12,940 nt of DNA. Source: Terana coerulea. Its lineage: Eukaryota; Basidiomycota; Agaricomycetes; Polyporales; Phanerochaetaceae. Under the pieces are notes generated by a model, which saw only the letters and a list, made by a program, of their open reading frames with translations, was not told the origin of the DNA and did not search any database. The stretch is taken from contig JAKOGH010000181.1 of the NCBI GenBank assembly GCA_024811115.1, forward strand, positions 1-12,940, written 5' to 3'. The translations under genes and the position numbers were made by a program. This document shows positions 1-9,979 of this stretch, piece after piece. Numbering within the stretch: position 1 is the first letter of the stretch; the number at the start of each line of letters is the position of its first letter.

Positions 1-330
1 AAGGACGCGCACATTTGCGGAAGGACATTATGCCCTTAGCTTCTGGGAGCTATCTGTCGCAGACTTTCATCGTCGTGCTAGACAGTACGTAGAGTTGAGT
101 CGTCGTCGTCGTAGTGAGTCAAGTTTAAGACCCATTCCGTCAGAGCGCCGATCGGAGAAGGAGTTTGCCGAGCGCCACAAAGTTGTGGGCTATAAAGGGA
201 AGTTGATTCTCACGGACTTGGATTGGCTCTCAACAGCACAGAAAGCCTGTGGGCTTTTTCATGATACGCTTCCATTAGAACGAGAAAAGAGAGCAATGAT
301 GTACATTTCAGAAATAAAACAAAACCGCAA
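1..330. other. Downstream flank of the esterase gene, no gene recognised
   Basis: This lies 3' of the esterase stop codon (331-333) and would hold its 3' UTR. A short GTC/GTA microsatellite sits at about 98-115. A plus-strand reading frame from 95 runs through here but becomes the antisense of the esterase and resembles nothing known. Confidence 0.5.
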
Positions 331-1644
331 CTACAGCAAGCGTGGAGTCGTCCAGTTGATCCAATCCGACGAGACCCACTCTGTACCATTGAACACACCG
401 TTCGTCGTGAAGAGGGTGGTGTTCGCGGGCTCGTCAAGAAGGAACTTGTTGAAGAAGGCAAAGAGACCATCGTTGAGGTCAGTTGGGAAATCGCAGTGCG
501 CGTGCCCCCGACCTGCACGAAGCCGTGCCTGTCCGGGACACCCAACGCCTCAAAACGGTGTGCGCCGCCGTCATGCAGCCGAAGCCGCTGAGCGGGCTGA
601 GCCACTCAAAGTCCGTGTTCTCGTACGAGATGAGCGGGCGCGGCGCGACCATGCCCGCGAGCATGTGGTGGTCGTACGGCAGCGCGCTGATCTCGTCCAC
701 GAAGTTGGCGAAGTTGTTCGAGAACCAGACGTTCTCCATCACGATCTCCGTCGCCTGCTGCACGACGTCGCCGCTGTCCTGCTCGAACTTGGACAGCCGC
801 CAGCACGTGTCGCCGCCGGAGCCGGACTCCTGCGGGATGGTGAGGGCGATGCGGGGCTCGAAGGCGCCCGCCATGAGCGCGCCCTTGCCGTTGCGGGAGC
901 AGCCCGTCACGGCGATCTTCTGGGTGTTGATTTTCGCGGCGGGTGTCGTCTCCAGGGAGTCGATGATGCGGCTGAGGCCCCAGACCCAGGCGGTCATCGA
1001 GCTGGCGGTCGCATTGGCTCCGTAGAGGTCGAAGAAAAGACCTTGCCCTCTGCTGGTCGCGTCGTTTTGAACACCGATGGCGCTGTTGTCGTACGACAAG
1101 ACAGCAACCTGTGTTGCAATCAGTAGCTGAAATGATGCAAAGCACAAACCCACTTACCCCTGGCGGGACGGGGATACTCGGTCCGCCGTACGCGATAAGC
1201 AAGGGAAGCCAGCTCTTGGCGCGGTGGTGTTGGGGAAGGTAATAGGGGAGGAAAAAGAGATGAGGTTCTTGCCAGACCCGGTGGTGACGGTCAGGTTGCC
1301 TGTGAGTCCGTTTTTGGTGAATGTTGAGGAAACATGAGGGGCTTGGGAGGCAGACTGCCGGCCTCGTAGCCTTGGATCAGCGAGCTGATCTGTTCGCGGC
1401 GGCACGCCCAGTCCTCCTTAGTGCGGACTCGACTACCGTCGTTGAACAGGAATGGATCGGGGAGCTTGGCGTCGTTAAACTTCGGAAGTGACGAAGCGGT
1501 AGGGCAGCCGAGGGCCCGAGCTGCATGACGCGTCAGCTACATTCCACTAGCTGAACTAAGTAGTCACATACCTTCTCCGCTAAATTGGGGAAGTGCCAGG
1601 GCAGGAGCTGCCAAGAGCAAGAGCGACGCCAGGCGCAGAGCCAT
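331..1644 (-). CDS. Glucuronoyl methylesterase, CE15 (three exons, four apparent 1-nt frameshifts)
   Basis: Secreted esterase that cleaves the ester between 4-O-methyl-glucuronic acid of xylan and lignin alcohols. Exons on the minus strand are 1644-1572, 1520-1158 and 1108-331. The introns (1571-1521, 51 nt; 1157-1109, 49 nt) have GTATGT/GTAAGT donors and CAG acceptors. The start at 1644 opens a signal peptide ([17 protein letters not shown]). The CE15 signatures are [13 protein letters not shown] (about residues 133-146), TSRGQG, the nucleophile motif GCSRNG (Ser about 217), IPQESGSGG (Glu about 240) and GGHAHC carrying the catalytic His (about 349-351). There is no CBM1 domain. The reading frame slips by one base near 1338-1341, 1203-1205, 552-555 and 505-509. 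Allowing one extra base at each site gives 406 codons with conserved sequence throughout, including N-glycosylation sequons such as NATAS. Family assignment is very sure. Whether this copy is functional depends on whether the four deletions are real. Confidence 0.93.
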
Positions 1645-1702
1645 TATGAAACTGGGTTCTCGAATTTGAAGTTGGCTGCAGCCACAACGGCGTCGAGGCA
1701 TC

Positions 1703-1709
1703 CTATATA
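1703..1709 (-). promoter_or_regulatory. Putative TATA box of the CE15 esterase gene
   Basis: The minus strand reads TATATAG about 60 nt upstream of the ATG at 1644. That is a plausible core-promoter distance for a fungal gene with a short 5' leader. The assignment rests on position and sequence only. Confidence 0.4.
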
Positions 1710-1711
1710 GC

Positions 1712-3042
1712 CAAGGTGCTGCCCGTCATGCGTGAGCTACTCCCGCACAGAGAGTGGCCCGCACACTGCTCAGGCACTCAGCATAACGGCCTCCTGACAT
1801 CGCGAAAAGGGTTTTGCAAGAATGGCCGACGGTCGTCCGAGCCAACTGACCTTCAGCATGGCCTTCTCGCATTCAGCGTTGCATGCCCCACAGGATGTTC
1901 GAGGTGGCTGTGTTCCCGCCGGCCCGCAATAGGGCTCTATGGTACGTCAGCCCTCGGAGAACTTCTATTGAATCATAATCCGCTGACCTTCTCCACCGGG
2001 TTGCAGAAGTGCCATAGACGCGGGAGCAGACGAAGGCTGAAGCGGCTCCGCCTACTTAGACGCCGGGATGTTGTCCGGTGAAGAGGCTGCGATGGATGCG
2101 CCTCAGCAAACACCCCAAAGTCTGATGAAGGAGGTCGTCTTGCAAGGCACGTTCAAGCCCGTAAAGATACCGATCGCCGCACTGATGCCCGTCTTGTGCC
2201 CCAAACGTGAAAGAATGACAAGGAATGCTCTAGAGCATAACATGGGTTCCTAGACACCGACCACTTCAGTATTCTTGCGAGGTCTGACAAGAATCAACGA
2301 CCGACATTAACATGAGCCTTGACGCAGGGCATTTCTCCGAAGTCCGCCCTAGATGTCCACTGTAAGGACTCGTCCCAGTCTTCGGTGGGCTTGTAGCGCG
2401 CATGGGGAGTGGATCGAGTAGGAGAACAATGTGCACAAAGGACACGGCCGGCAACGGAGCTCCAGGCAATTCAACGGCACCCAGCCAACAGAACTTTGCG
2501 AACACATATAAGAGCCGCGGAGTTCCGACGCATGCACGCTCCAAGTTGCATAGACAGTTTTTCAACATCTACGGTTCCTGCTCAATAAACAACGGCGTGG
2601 CATGGTCGCGATCATAGCAATAGCGGCGCACGTTTCAAAAATCTAGTTGCGCGTACGTCGGGTGCACGCGGTACTCGGAGACGTACTCACTCGTTAACAC
2701 AAACAGCCCTCGATGCTTATACTCTGCATGTCATGTGGGCGTTCCCGAATTTCAATATGCGACAGATCCCGCCATCCCGCGATTGTCACGGCACTGCTGT
2801 CAGGCTGCACCTCTTTCAAGACAGCGCACCGCCTAATATCCAGGACGCGCAGTTGGTAGGTCGAGATAAAAGAGCGGGTTGAATTAGTCCAGCCAGGTAA
2901 TGGGAAAATATGCGGTCCAGATTATGCTTAGATACACGAGATACATAGGCGATGAGAGAAAACTGATAGAACTAGATCAGTTTTGAGGTTATGCAATGAG
3001 TTGCTTCACTCACCTGCGAGTACAAAACCACGATCCCGGCTT
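1712..3042. other. Intergenic region, no recognisable gene
   Basis: This stretch of about 1.3 kb lies upstream of the esterase and downstream of the membrane-protein gene. It contains only short ORFs on both strands, up to 121 aa (1716-2081), with no recognisable motif, signal peptide or transmembrane segment. A TATAAG word in GC-rich context at 2507-2512 on the plus strand has no convincing gene after it. The nearest ORFs after it are a 14-codon frame at about 2600-2644 and fragments. Confidence 0.5.
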
Positions 3043-3694
3043 TCAATCCACTTCGCCAGGTACAACACCCACCCCTGATCCCGGCAGCACCATATTGATA
3101 GCCACTGGCGGCGAACCGCCGTTGTTGCCTGCACTGGCCGAAGATGATGTTGCAGGAGCAGACGAGGACACGGTGGCGTTGCCGCCCTGGACAGGCTCTG
3201 TTCCAGGGGGACCAGCACCTCCAAGCTGCGGATCTCCTTGTGTATTCGTCGCAGCGGCAGCCGAGGAAGTGGAACTGGCGGAGACCACAGGCTTGCTGCT
3301 GTTGTTCCCGTGGTGGACCGTCCCGCCAACCGCTCCGCCTACAATAGCCGCGATGGCAACGACTGCGAGGATGACGAATCCGATGATAGCTTTCTTCGTC
3401 CGCCACCAGGGGATCCTTGACTGTGGATGGTACGGCGCGAGTTGTTCTTTGGATGCCAACGCCGCCTCAGCGTGGCCATGGTTTGAGGCGAGAGCAGTAC
3501 GAGCTTCCGGCGACGCAGTGCCTGCCCTGCCGTTGTTGTTCCCTAGCAAATCAACATTGTACCCTTCCTAGCGACAATTAAATGGCGTGAGTTAGTGTCA
3601 ATATTGTTCTGCTGCAAGTCGGGATGCTCACCTGCTTCTCCTCGCGGGTCGCGGCTGGCGCTGAGGCGAGGAGACGTTCGTCGTAGCTTGCCAT
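3043..3694 (-). CDS. Small single-pass membrane protein with Ser/Gly/Pro-rich ectodomain (hypothetical)
   Basis: The two exons on the minus strand are 3694-3632 and 3567-3043, with an intron at 3631-3568 (64 nt; GTGAGC donor, CTAG acceptor). The spliced product is about 195 aa. The N-terminus (MASYDERLLASAPAATREEK, then EGYNVDLL) resembles the cytoplasmic head I associate with many Agaricomycete membrane proteins. A basic stop-transfer-like RTKK precedes one hydrophobic helix (about residues 81-103, rich in A/V/I/G). The remainder is low-complexity Ser/Ala/Gly/Pro with sequons NNSS and NATV and should face outward under the positive-inside rule. In related fungal proteins such a stalk often precedes a lectin or enzyme domain. 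None is visible here, so this is either a complete short protein or an N-terminal remnant. Function unknown. Confidence 0.72.
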
Positions 3695-4683
3695 GGGGGT
3701 GGTGGGAGACAAAGAGCACGCTCTACGCTTGGCGGGCGGGTGTTGGCGGTGTTACACACCGCCCAGGTACACCGTGAGCGTCCATCTCGACAGCCGACAT
3801 GAGGTCGTGATCCAAGCACCGTTATTCCTTTTAGGCAGGCAAATATGAGCGCCTATCATTATCAGACACTGCCGCCCGTCTGTGCTTCCCGAGGTCAGCG
3901 GAGTCCATGCAAATCAAGGTGAGGATCCCAGAATGATCATATTCGAGTGCACTAAAACAGCGGTTATATCAGCAAGTGCGAAGAAGTAGAAGACTACACC
4001 AGTCATGAATATTTGCGGGCTTGACTTGAAGAAGAGCTGCACGAACCGTGACTTCCTAGGAACTTCGAATTCATGATGGTATATACGCCCGACGGTAAGT
4101 ACTCGCAGGATGCCTCATCTTCCCTGAGCTCATACTGTATGTTCTGCATTTCGATTTATCTCATTAGGCCGTGCTGAGTTAGCACCGAGAATTCGCACAC
4201 AGTCTGAGTAAGCAGCAGACACGCCGATCATGTCGAGTTCGCGCTGGCACAGAGGACGTCCGTTCGAACGCGGATGGAAGGGTGACGCATGGTAATGTTC
4301 GGATTGCGTTACTTTGTCCTCACTGTGCAAACGGAAAGCAGGGCTTAGAGGGCCGACGCAGCCGACCATTTCGTGGGCAAGGAATTCGAGCCAAGCTCCC
4401 AGAAGAGGCCTTTCAGCGTCGACACCTCCCACAGATGGTCGACAAAAACGAGCACAAGGCATGGCACACGGGAAGTTTATCGCCAGCTCAAGAAGGCTAA
4501 ACAGGACTCTGCACTTAACTCATCGGCTTGTAATACCCCAACTTGGCTTGCCTGCTGCCTGCCGCCAGTCATATCCTCCAACGAAAAAAAAAAAGCAAAC
4601 CTGGCTGATACGACCCTCTCCGTACAGTACTAAAGTGAAGCTCACATGCTTGACTTGGTATTGAGCCGCACACGTATGGTCAA
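3695..4683. other. Intergenic region, no recognisable gene
   Basis: About 1 kb between the BTB gene's 3' end and the start of the membrane-protein gene. ORFs of up to 116 aa on both strands (4130-4664) overlap each other and show no family features. An 11-base poly(A) run lies at 4584-4594, next to TGCC-rich repeats. It is not accompanied by target-site duplications or coding sequence that would mark a retrocopy. Confidence 0.5.
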
Positions 4684-6017
4684 TCATAGTATGCTATTGA
4701 AAATGAACCTTGACAACCTAGAAAACTGCGCCGTTTGCCGATTAAGCTCGTCCACTGCGAAGTACATGGCTTCTTGTCCGTGGCAGAATGCGAGGAGGGA
4801 ATGATAAGCCGCCGCAGGCATTGCTTCCAAACGGCTGGTGTACTGAAGGCCCTGGCCAATAACTTTCGATTTCGCAACAGCCTCCATGGCCGACTGCAGC
4901 TCTTCCGCCCACCCTAAGACCACCGCTATACAGTACATCTCCAGGGGCTTCTTTTCTACATGAACGCTCCAATATGCCCTATATTTCTGACTGACAGAAT
5001 CTAAACTGTAGCGCAGAGCCGCGCGTATGACCATCACGGTATGGGGATGGGTGTACTTGTCCGTGTTCCACTGGGAGATATCAAATTTACTCCCAGTATG
5101 TACAGGATAGCACAGCTGTAGAAGATCAGCGAGGACTTCGCTGTGTTCTGAGAACCTGAACACTTGAGTGAGGCGAACATCGCCGTCAAATAGCGTTCGC
5201 CCTGCCGCTTCAGCTCCAGGCTGAGTCTGGAGATCCATCACGATGCGGCGGTGGACTGGGAAGTCGACGATATCAGTGGACTGCAGTACGACATCGACGT
5301 CGGTGCGGTTGAACGGGTACGTCCTAGACACCCGCTCATTGCTCCATTGTTCCATCGCGTCATCTTCCGTAGGCTCTTCTGCAGGTTCTGACGGCTGAGT
5401 GAACGAAGCAACGTCACTCCCTCGGAGGTACTCCAAGAGCCTGTGATAAGCCCCAGAGGACATCTGGGCCATCTCTGGCACATAGCTCGCTCCCGCACAG
5501 GTGTCCAGAAAGTTGACTCTCCCCTGGGGTTCACCCCAGGTCTCCCGCGTCGATTTCCAAATCTTCGCCGCCATGGCGGCCTCCTCCTCGAACTGAAGAT
5601 GGGGCCGACAGCTGATGGCGTAGGCTTGTAGCGGGTGTGAATGCATAAGCTTGCGAAAAGCACTCTTTGCGCGTACTACAACCTGTTCCATATCGTACTT
5701 CATAGCCGCCTCCAGAACATGGTCCACAAGAGCCAGTTCAGCGATAACAGGATCTCGTACTGGATAACAGTATCGCAGCACTGCATCAACTGTTGTGCTG
5801 ACTTCGGATAAGTCAACTATTGGGGGTGTGGATGTGGGTGACGGATTGCCGGGAGGGGCTGTTGGAGTGAAAACATGGTATTGAAGAAAGGAGATGCAAT
5901 GGAGAGAATGATCTTGTGGACATGGAACAAAACGCGGTCCTCTGTGCGCAGGATTATGTCTCCATTTCCCTCTTCAAATGGTACAGATGCAAACGTCGAT
6001 GGCTTCTCGAGGCTCAT
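4684..6017 (-). CDS. BTB/POZ-domain protein with tandem BTB-like modules (one apparent frameshift)
   Basis: Single-exon gene, ATG at 6017 in good context (GCCATGAG), stop at 4684-4686. With one base restored it has 445 codons (444 aa). Residues about 18-90 form a BTB/POZ domain of the type common in Agaricomycetes: GDIILRTEDRVLFHVHKIIL, SPFFNTMF, then VLRYCYPV. A helical region follows, ending YHRLLEYLRG (about 191-200). A second, degenerate copy begins at about residue 240 (DVDVVLQSTDIVDFPVHRRI), has LLQLCYPV (about 299) and ends YHSLLAFCHG (about 405-414), so the module repeats about every 219 residues. BTB domains mediate dimerisation and often recruit Cullin-3. The partner and role here are unknown. 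The frame slips near the G run at 5855-5858, inside a Pro-rich loop of the first BTB domain. Flanking peptides on both sides fit the family. Confidence 0.85.
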
Positions 6018-6067
6018 GGCGTCCTGATATCGTTACAGTTTACCGAAGGTCCCGTCCCTATGCGAGG

Positions 6068-6074
6068 TTTAAAA
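6068..6074 (-). promoter_or_regulatory. Possible TATA-like element of the BTB gene
   Basis: The minus strand reads TTTTAAA about 50 nt upstream of the BTB start codon. A second TATAAG word (6191-6196, minus strand) lies about 175 nt upstream. Either could be the core promoter. The 300-bp gap between this gene and the upstream acyltransferase stop must hold the promoter. Confidence 0.3.
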
Positions 6075-6317
6075 GTGCTTGTGGCGGTTGAGAGGGAGGT
6101 GGTGGGCCCGGGGCACCTTGAATTTGAGCGCCATAAAGCCACTACGTGGCTGCCGCAACCGGTAACGCCGTGACGTACTACGTGAAATATCTTATATGCA
6201 GACGATACTAGACGTGGCATGGATGCTGTGATTAAATTACGTGAGGAGGGCGCAGGTAATCACAGCGAAGCACGGCAACGCACGAAAACAACAATGGCAT
6301 GGTCCAAGGAGCAATAT

Positions 6318-7861
6318 TCAAGGGAATGCACCACTATTTGAACCACTCTTCAATGCCTTGACGCACAAGTCGCCCACCCATGCTTGCACATCGAACCCAG
6401 AGCTTTGCTTCACATACTCCAAGAAAGGCCGCACGAAAGAAAACTGCCAGTACTGCCGATGCCTTCCGAAACCCACCTGTATAGCCCAGTCGACGAAGAG
6501 CGGTACTGTACATGTGAACCACGCGAACGTCCATACGTAGCCTGGTATACCACAACGTTAGCGGTTCCATCACACATTCGCATGGGATTCAGTGACCCAC
6601 CAAAAACCCTCGTTCCTCTCGAATCTTGGATACCGAACTTCTTCGCCAGCAAAATCACAGCATCTTCCAGCGTAATCGCCAACACTTGCACCAGGAAAAA
6701 CGGCATCGAGTTCCAGGTATATTTTCCGTGCGGCGCGACAGCCATGTCTCCAACAACGTGCGCTGCACCCGATACCGCAAAACCCACAAGAAGTTGCACA
6801 CGGGACGAGATCCATGAGCCGCGGCGCAAATTGAGGAGACGGGCGGAGGCGGTAGAGAATGCCGAGCAGGAACGGCGAAGGGCCTGGTGCCAGGTCCGGC
6901 TGCGTGGAGTACATATAGTCAGCATGCGACCGGATAGATACGACAGCAGAGAAGGAGCGAACTCACTTCCAAAAACGCCTAACGGTGTAAGCGTCGCTCC
7001 ATTTCCCACAGACGACCGGCCAGTCTCGTGGCTCATTGTAGTATATAACAACGCTGATGAGTGCGACAGCGTCGTAACAGATGTTGAGCGTAGTGTAGGT
7101 GAGCGTCATGTACGCGAGTACGTTCACCACTTGCAACAGGCGACCTTGCGATGCTGTGGATATCGGGTTTGAGCCATACGGAGAAGATGTAGAGAATGGT
7201 TGGGCGAAAATGGGGTTGGCGTCCAAGTATGCATGCGCTACATCCGTAAGGAGTGTGTGTAGCAAAATGCGTCGCAGGCGTGCCATGCGGAAAGCGCTGC
7301 GGGTCTGGGTAGGACGTGGCGGGAGATGCGGGACCTGTTGCGTTCATATCATTGTAAGCCCCTCGCACCAGCAGAGATCGCAGAGAACAGTACTAGTGTA
7401 AAGCGCACCTGATAGTTCCAGCCTACACCACGTACGCCGAAGATTGTGCAGAGACGCCAATACGTCCTCTTCCACCACAACATACCCTTCATACCCTCTC
7501 CGTCTTTTTGCGACTCGTGCATCCATTCGCCCGTCGGGTCCTTGAGTAGTAACATTGTCCCCGCCGTGAACAGGAACATGCCGAGCATGATCCCCCAACT
7601 CCAGTCTTCAAACGCCTCACCCGCCTTGAAGCGCGTTGCCTTCAGCATCGTCGCTGTAATCCACGTCCATGTCAGAAGCCTGATCGGGAATGAAAGACGG
7701 GAAGAGAAGGAGGGACGGAGGGTAGTGATGAGTGCGAGGACAGCATGCGGGAGGACCCAGTGGGTAAGGAAGGGTACACCAAAGAGTAGAGAGCGATGGT
7801 CTTCTTGTGAGGAGGAGGCGTGGGCGGTGTGGTTATCTGACTGGAGAGAGTCCGTCACCAT
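6318..7861 (-). CDS. Wax-synthase-like / MBOAT-family membrane O-acyltransferase
   Basis: Four minus-strand exons: 7861-7409, 7334-6967, 6899-6601 and 6541-6318. The introns are 7408-7335 (74 nt), 6966-6900 (67 nt) and 6600-6542 (59 nt, GTGGGT donor, CTAAC branch-like motif). Exon lengths sum to 1344 nt, an exact 448 codons (447 aa), with phases that rejoin cleanly. The protein has several hydrophobic helices, an N-terminal GWNYQVPHLPP segment, the family motif FWNRTWHQ (about 272-279) and SGAAHVVGDM with the conserved membrane His (about 321), then GYVWTFAWF near the C-terminus. These are hallmarks of the fungal wax synthase domain family, which transfers acyl groups to alcohols or terpenoid hydroxyls in internal membranes. 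The acceptor cannot be told from sequence, and no other biosynthetic gene is adjacent. No frameshift is seen here, unlike the esterase and BTB genes. Confidence 0.9.
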
Positions 7862-9979
7862 TCGGCATGTATCGTCTGAAACGTTGGGTCAGTCTGACGT
7901 GCCATGATATAAGCATGTCGCGTACTCATACGAAAGTCGAGTGGGGATTGTGGATATATGAAGTTGACGAGTGTCCCTCTGACTTTATTATGTTGCTCGT
8001 AGCTTCGGCTCGCTGGCTTCTAGCCAAGGCAGTGCGCTCCTATTCGCGCCCATGTGTCGGGGTTTCGTACACACCTGTGCCTGGCGGTCATATGTCGACG
8101 TTTCGAGTCTAAGCGAAATCAAGAGGAGGGGTGAACAGGAAAGAAAAACAAAATGTGTCGCTGACGTTGTGCAGGTCAGGAGCGTGCGGTGGCAGTGGTC
8201 GCGGTTGTGCACATAGACGTACATAGGGGTAGAGAGGCTGCGGAGAGAGTAGAAGTGCAAAGCCTAGAGCGCTCAGCGGATCAGGTAAACGGAGCGCTGG
8301 CGCCTAGGTTCGGATCGGAGCCAAGTTCGAGTCAAACTATCGCTTGACGGCGACCAACATCTTACCTACCGTCTCACTTCTATGGACACAAGAGCGACGG
8401 AACCCTGGTGCCAGATTACGGAGGAAATGCCGGGACTGTGACCGAGGCAATGGCAATAGTAGTGCGTCATTAGTTTACCATACGCAAATTGATACTCTTG
8501 CTTCTAGACAACTATTGCCCAAGTTACATCGCAGAGAGGATGACTGCGAGTAGTGCCCACGCTCTATAGCTCCATTAGAAACAGGCCGAATGATGCTATC
8601 TTCCAGTTGAAAGTGCTCTGCCGCGGCTTCCACAACTGTCTTCAGGTATGGTACAGCACAACCAGAGCTACAGCAGTGCTCTCGGTACCAACCATGACCA
8701 AGTTCAATAGAGCGTTCGAGAACGCACACTGTGGCAGAATTACTCAGTCCTGGCAAAAGGTGAGCGCACGGCTTTTGGCATCGCACGTCCGGGATTACTT
8801 ATATGACTAGCTTTGGCCCGTAACATAAGGTCGCGACCCTCAGATGCTGGAGGAGCCGGACTATTATTCGATCGGTATCCGATATCCATCAGAGATGTAT
8901 TATTGCGAGCGAGCGGAGCGAGTGAGCATATTCCTAAGGGGGCTGAAGGCCCAACAAACATGTACAAATTCACAGCACGTAGCGCCCCGTGCTTTTCAAC
9001 ATCGCTGGCGAAGTGAGTAATCTCCCTAGAACGTGGCCAAATGTCACCCAAATCCTGTACTGCCTGCACCAATCGATAGGCATCGTTGAACCACGCATTT
9101 CTGTGCAGCTTTTATTGGGATGTGTGAGGGTCCATGCATGCTGCAGCGACTACAAGCCTCTGCCCTGCAGGCCTGCCCAAAAATCGCCTTATCAATAGGA
9201 CGCCCCACTCCTGCCGGCATGTCCCCGAACCGACTGTTCCCCTACTTATTTGCACTACGGCAGTTCGCAGTCTCACAGGCCGGCGGTGTCTCACAGTTCA
9301 CAACTGAACAAACCTCAGATTCAGCAGCTTGCGAGCACGTGGCGCTGAACCGCTGAACTTACATATTATGGTGACAGATTGTTGTCCAAAAGAGCTACAT
9401 TTAGCTTAGTCTGCGGTTGAGTTAATCTGATAGCTTAATCCTATGTCGCTTATGACGGAACTGATACTCAGAAGCTGCACCACTATCCCCGGACAAAAGT
9501 TGGTCGAGAATGGCATTTAAGCCTTCTCTGCATCACGAAAGAGGTTCTAGCCTACATTGTGTGAGATAGCACGTATAGCGATTATAGCATTATTGGCTTC
9601 CTCGACATATATTGTGCTACATACCCGGGTTTTGGCTACGGGCTGCAACAGGGGGCTGTCGTACCTTTGCTATACTGAGCTATGACTCACCTTGCTATGA
9701 ACAGCTACACGGCGCGTGGATCAAAATGCTGGATTGGGAGAGAGCGACTTATTAATTATATAATTCCGGAATATTTATTTACAAATGAGTTATATTGCAA
9801 AGAATCGTGACTCGCAGTACAGAACAGGGACGAGTATCTACCGTGGTCCGTTACACAAGTAGTACTCGAGGCCAAGGTCTCGGGCTTCAGGAGTCAGTTC
9901 AAATCCTTGTGAAGCGGTCAATTTTTACATGCGTACCCAGCTGCTTATACGGAATTTTAAAGTTTCGAGTAGTGTTGCC
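7862..9979. other. Gene-poor region, no recognised gene
   Basis: About 2.1 kb upstream of the acyltransferase. The first part presumably holds its promoter. A TATAAG word at about 7907-7912 reads on the plus strand, and its complement TTATAT lies about 45-50 nt upstream of the ATG. Short ORFs occur on both strands (for example 8475-8786 and 8740-9072 minus, 8553-8810 and 9120-9356 plus), none with a recognisable domain. An imperfect inverted repeat (GCCTAG/AGCGCTC words) lies at 8262-8308, and a GAGC-rich stretch at about 8906-8926. From about 9360 the DNA becomes AT-rich. Confidence 0.45.

Noticed and set aside
14..29. TGCGGAAGGACATTA resembles the conserved 3' end of fungal 18S rRNA (one base missing).
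   Set aside because: The sequence on both sides does not match 18S or ITS1, so this is most likely chance.
95..1126. A 343-codon plus-strand open frame.
   Set aside because: Most of it is antisense to the CE15 esterase. Its protein is Arg/Val-rich with no motif, while the minus strand shows clear family homology and splice sites.
2507..2512. TATAAG in GC-rich context as a plus-strand promoter.
   Set aside because: No convincing coding sequence follows. The next ATG frames are very short.
4584..4594. An 11-base poly(A) run as a retrocopy tail.
   Set aside because: No target-site duplication and no recognisable processed gene sequence before it.
4130..4664. Overlapping ORFs of 70-116 aa on both strands.
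   Set aside because: No signal peptide, transmembrane segment, family motif or convincing splice structure. They look like chance frames.
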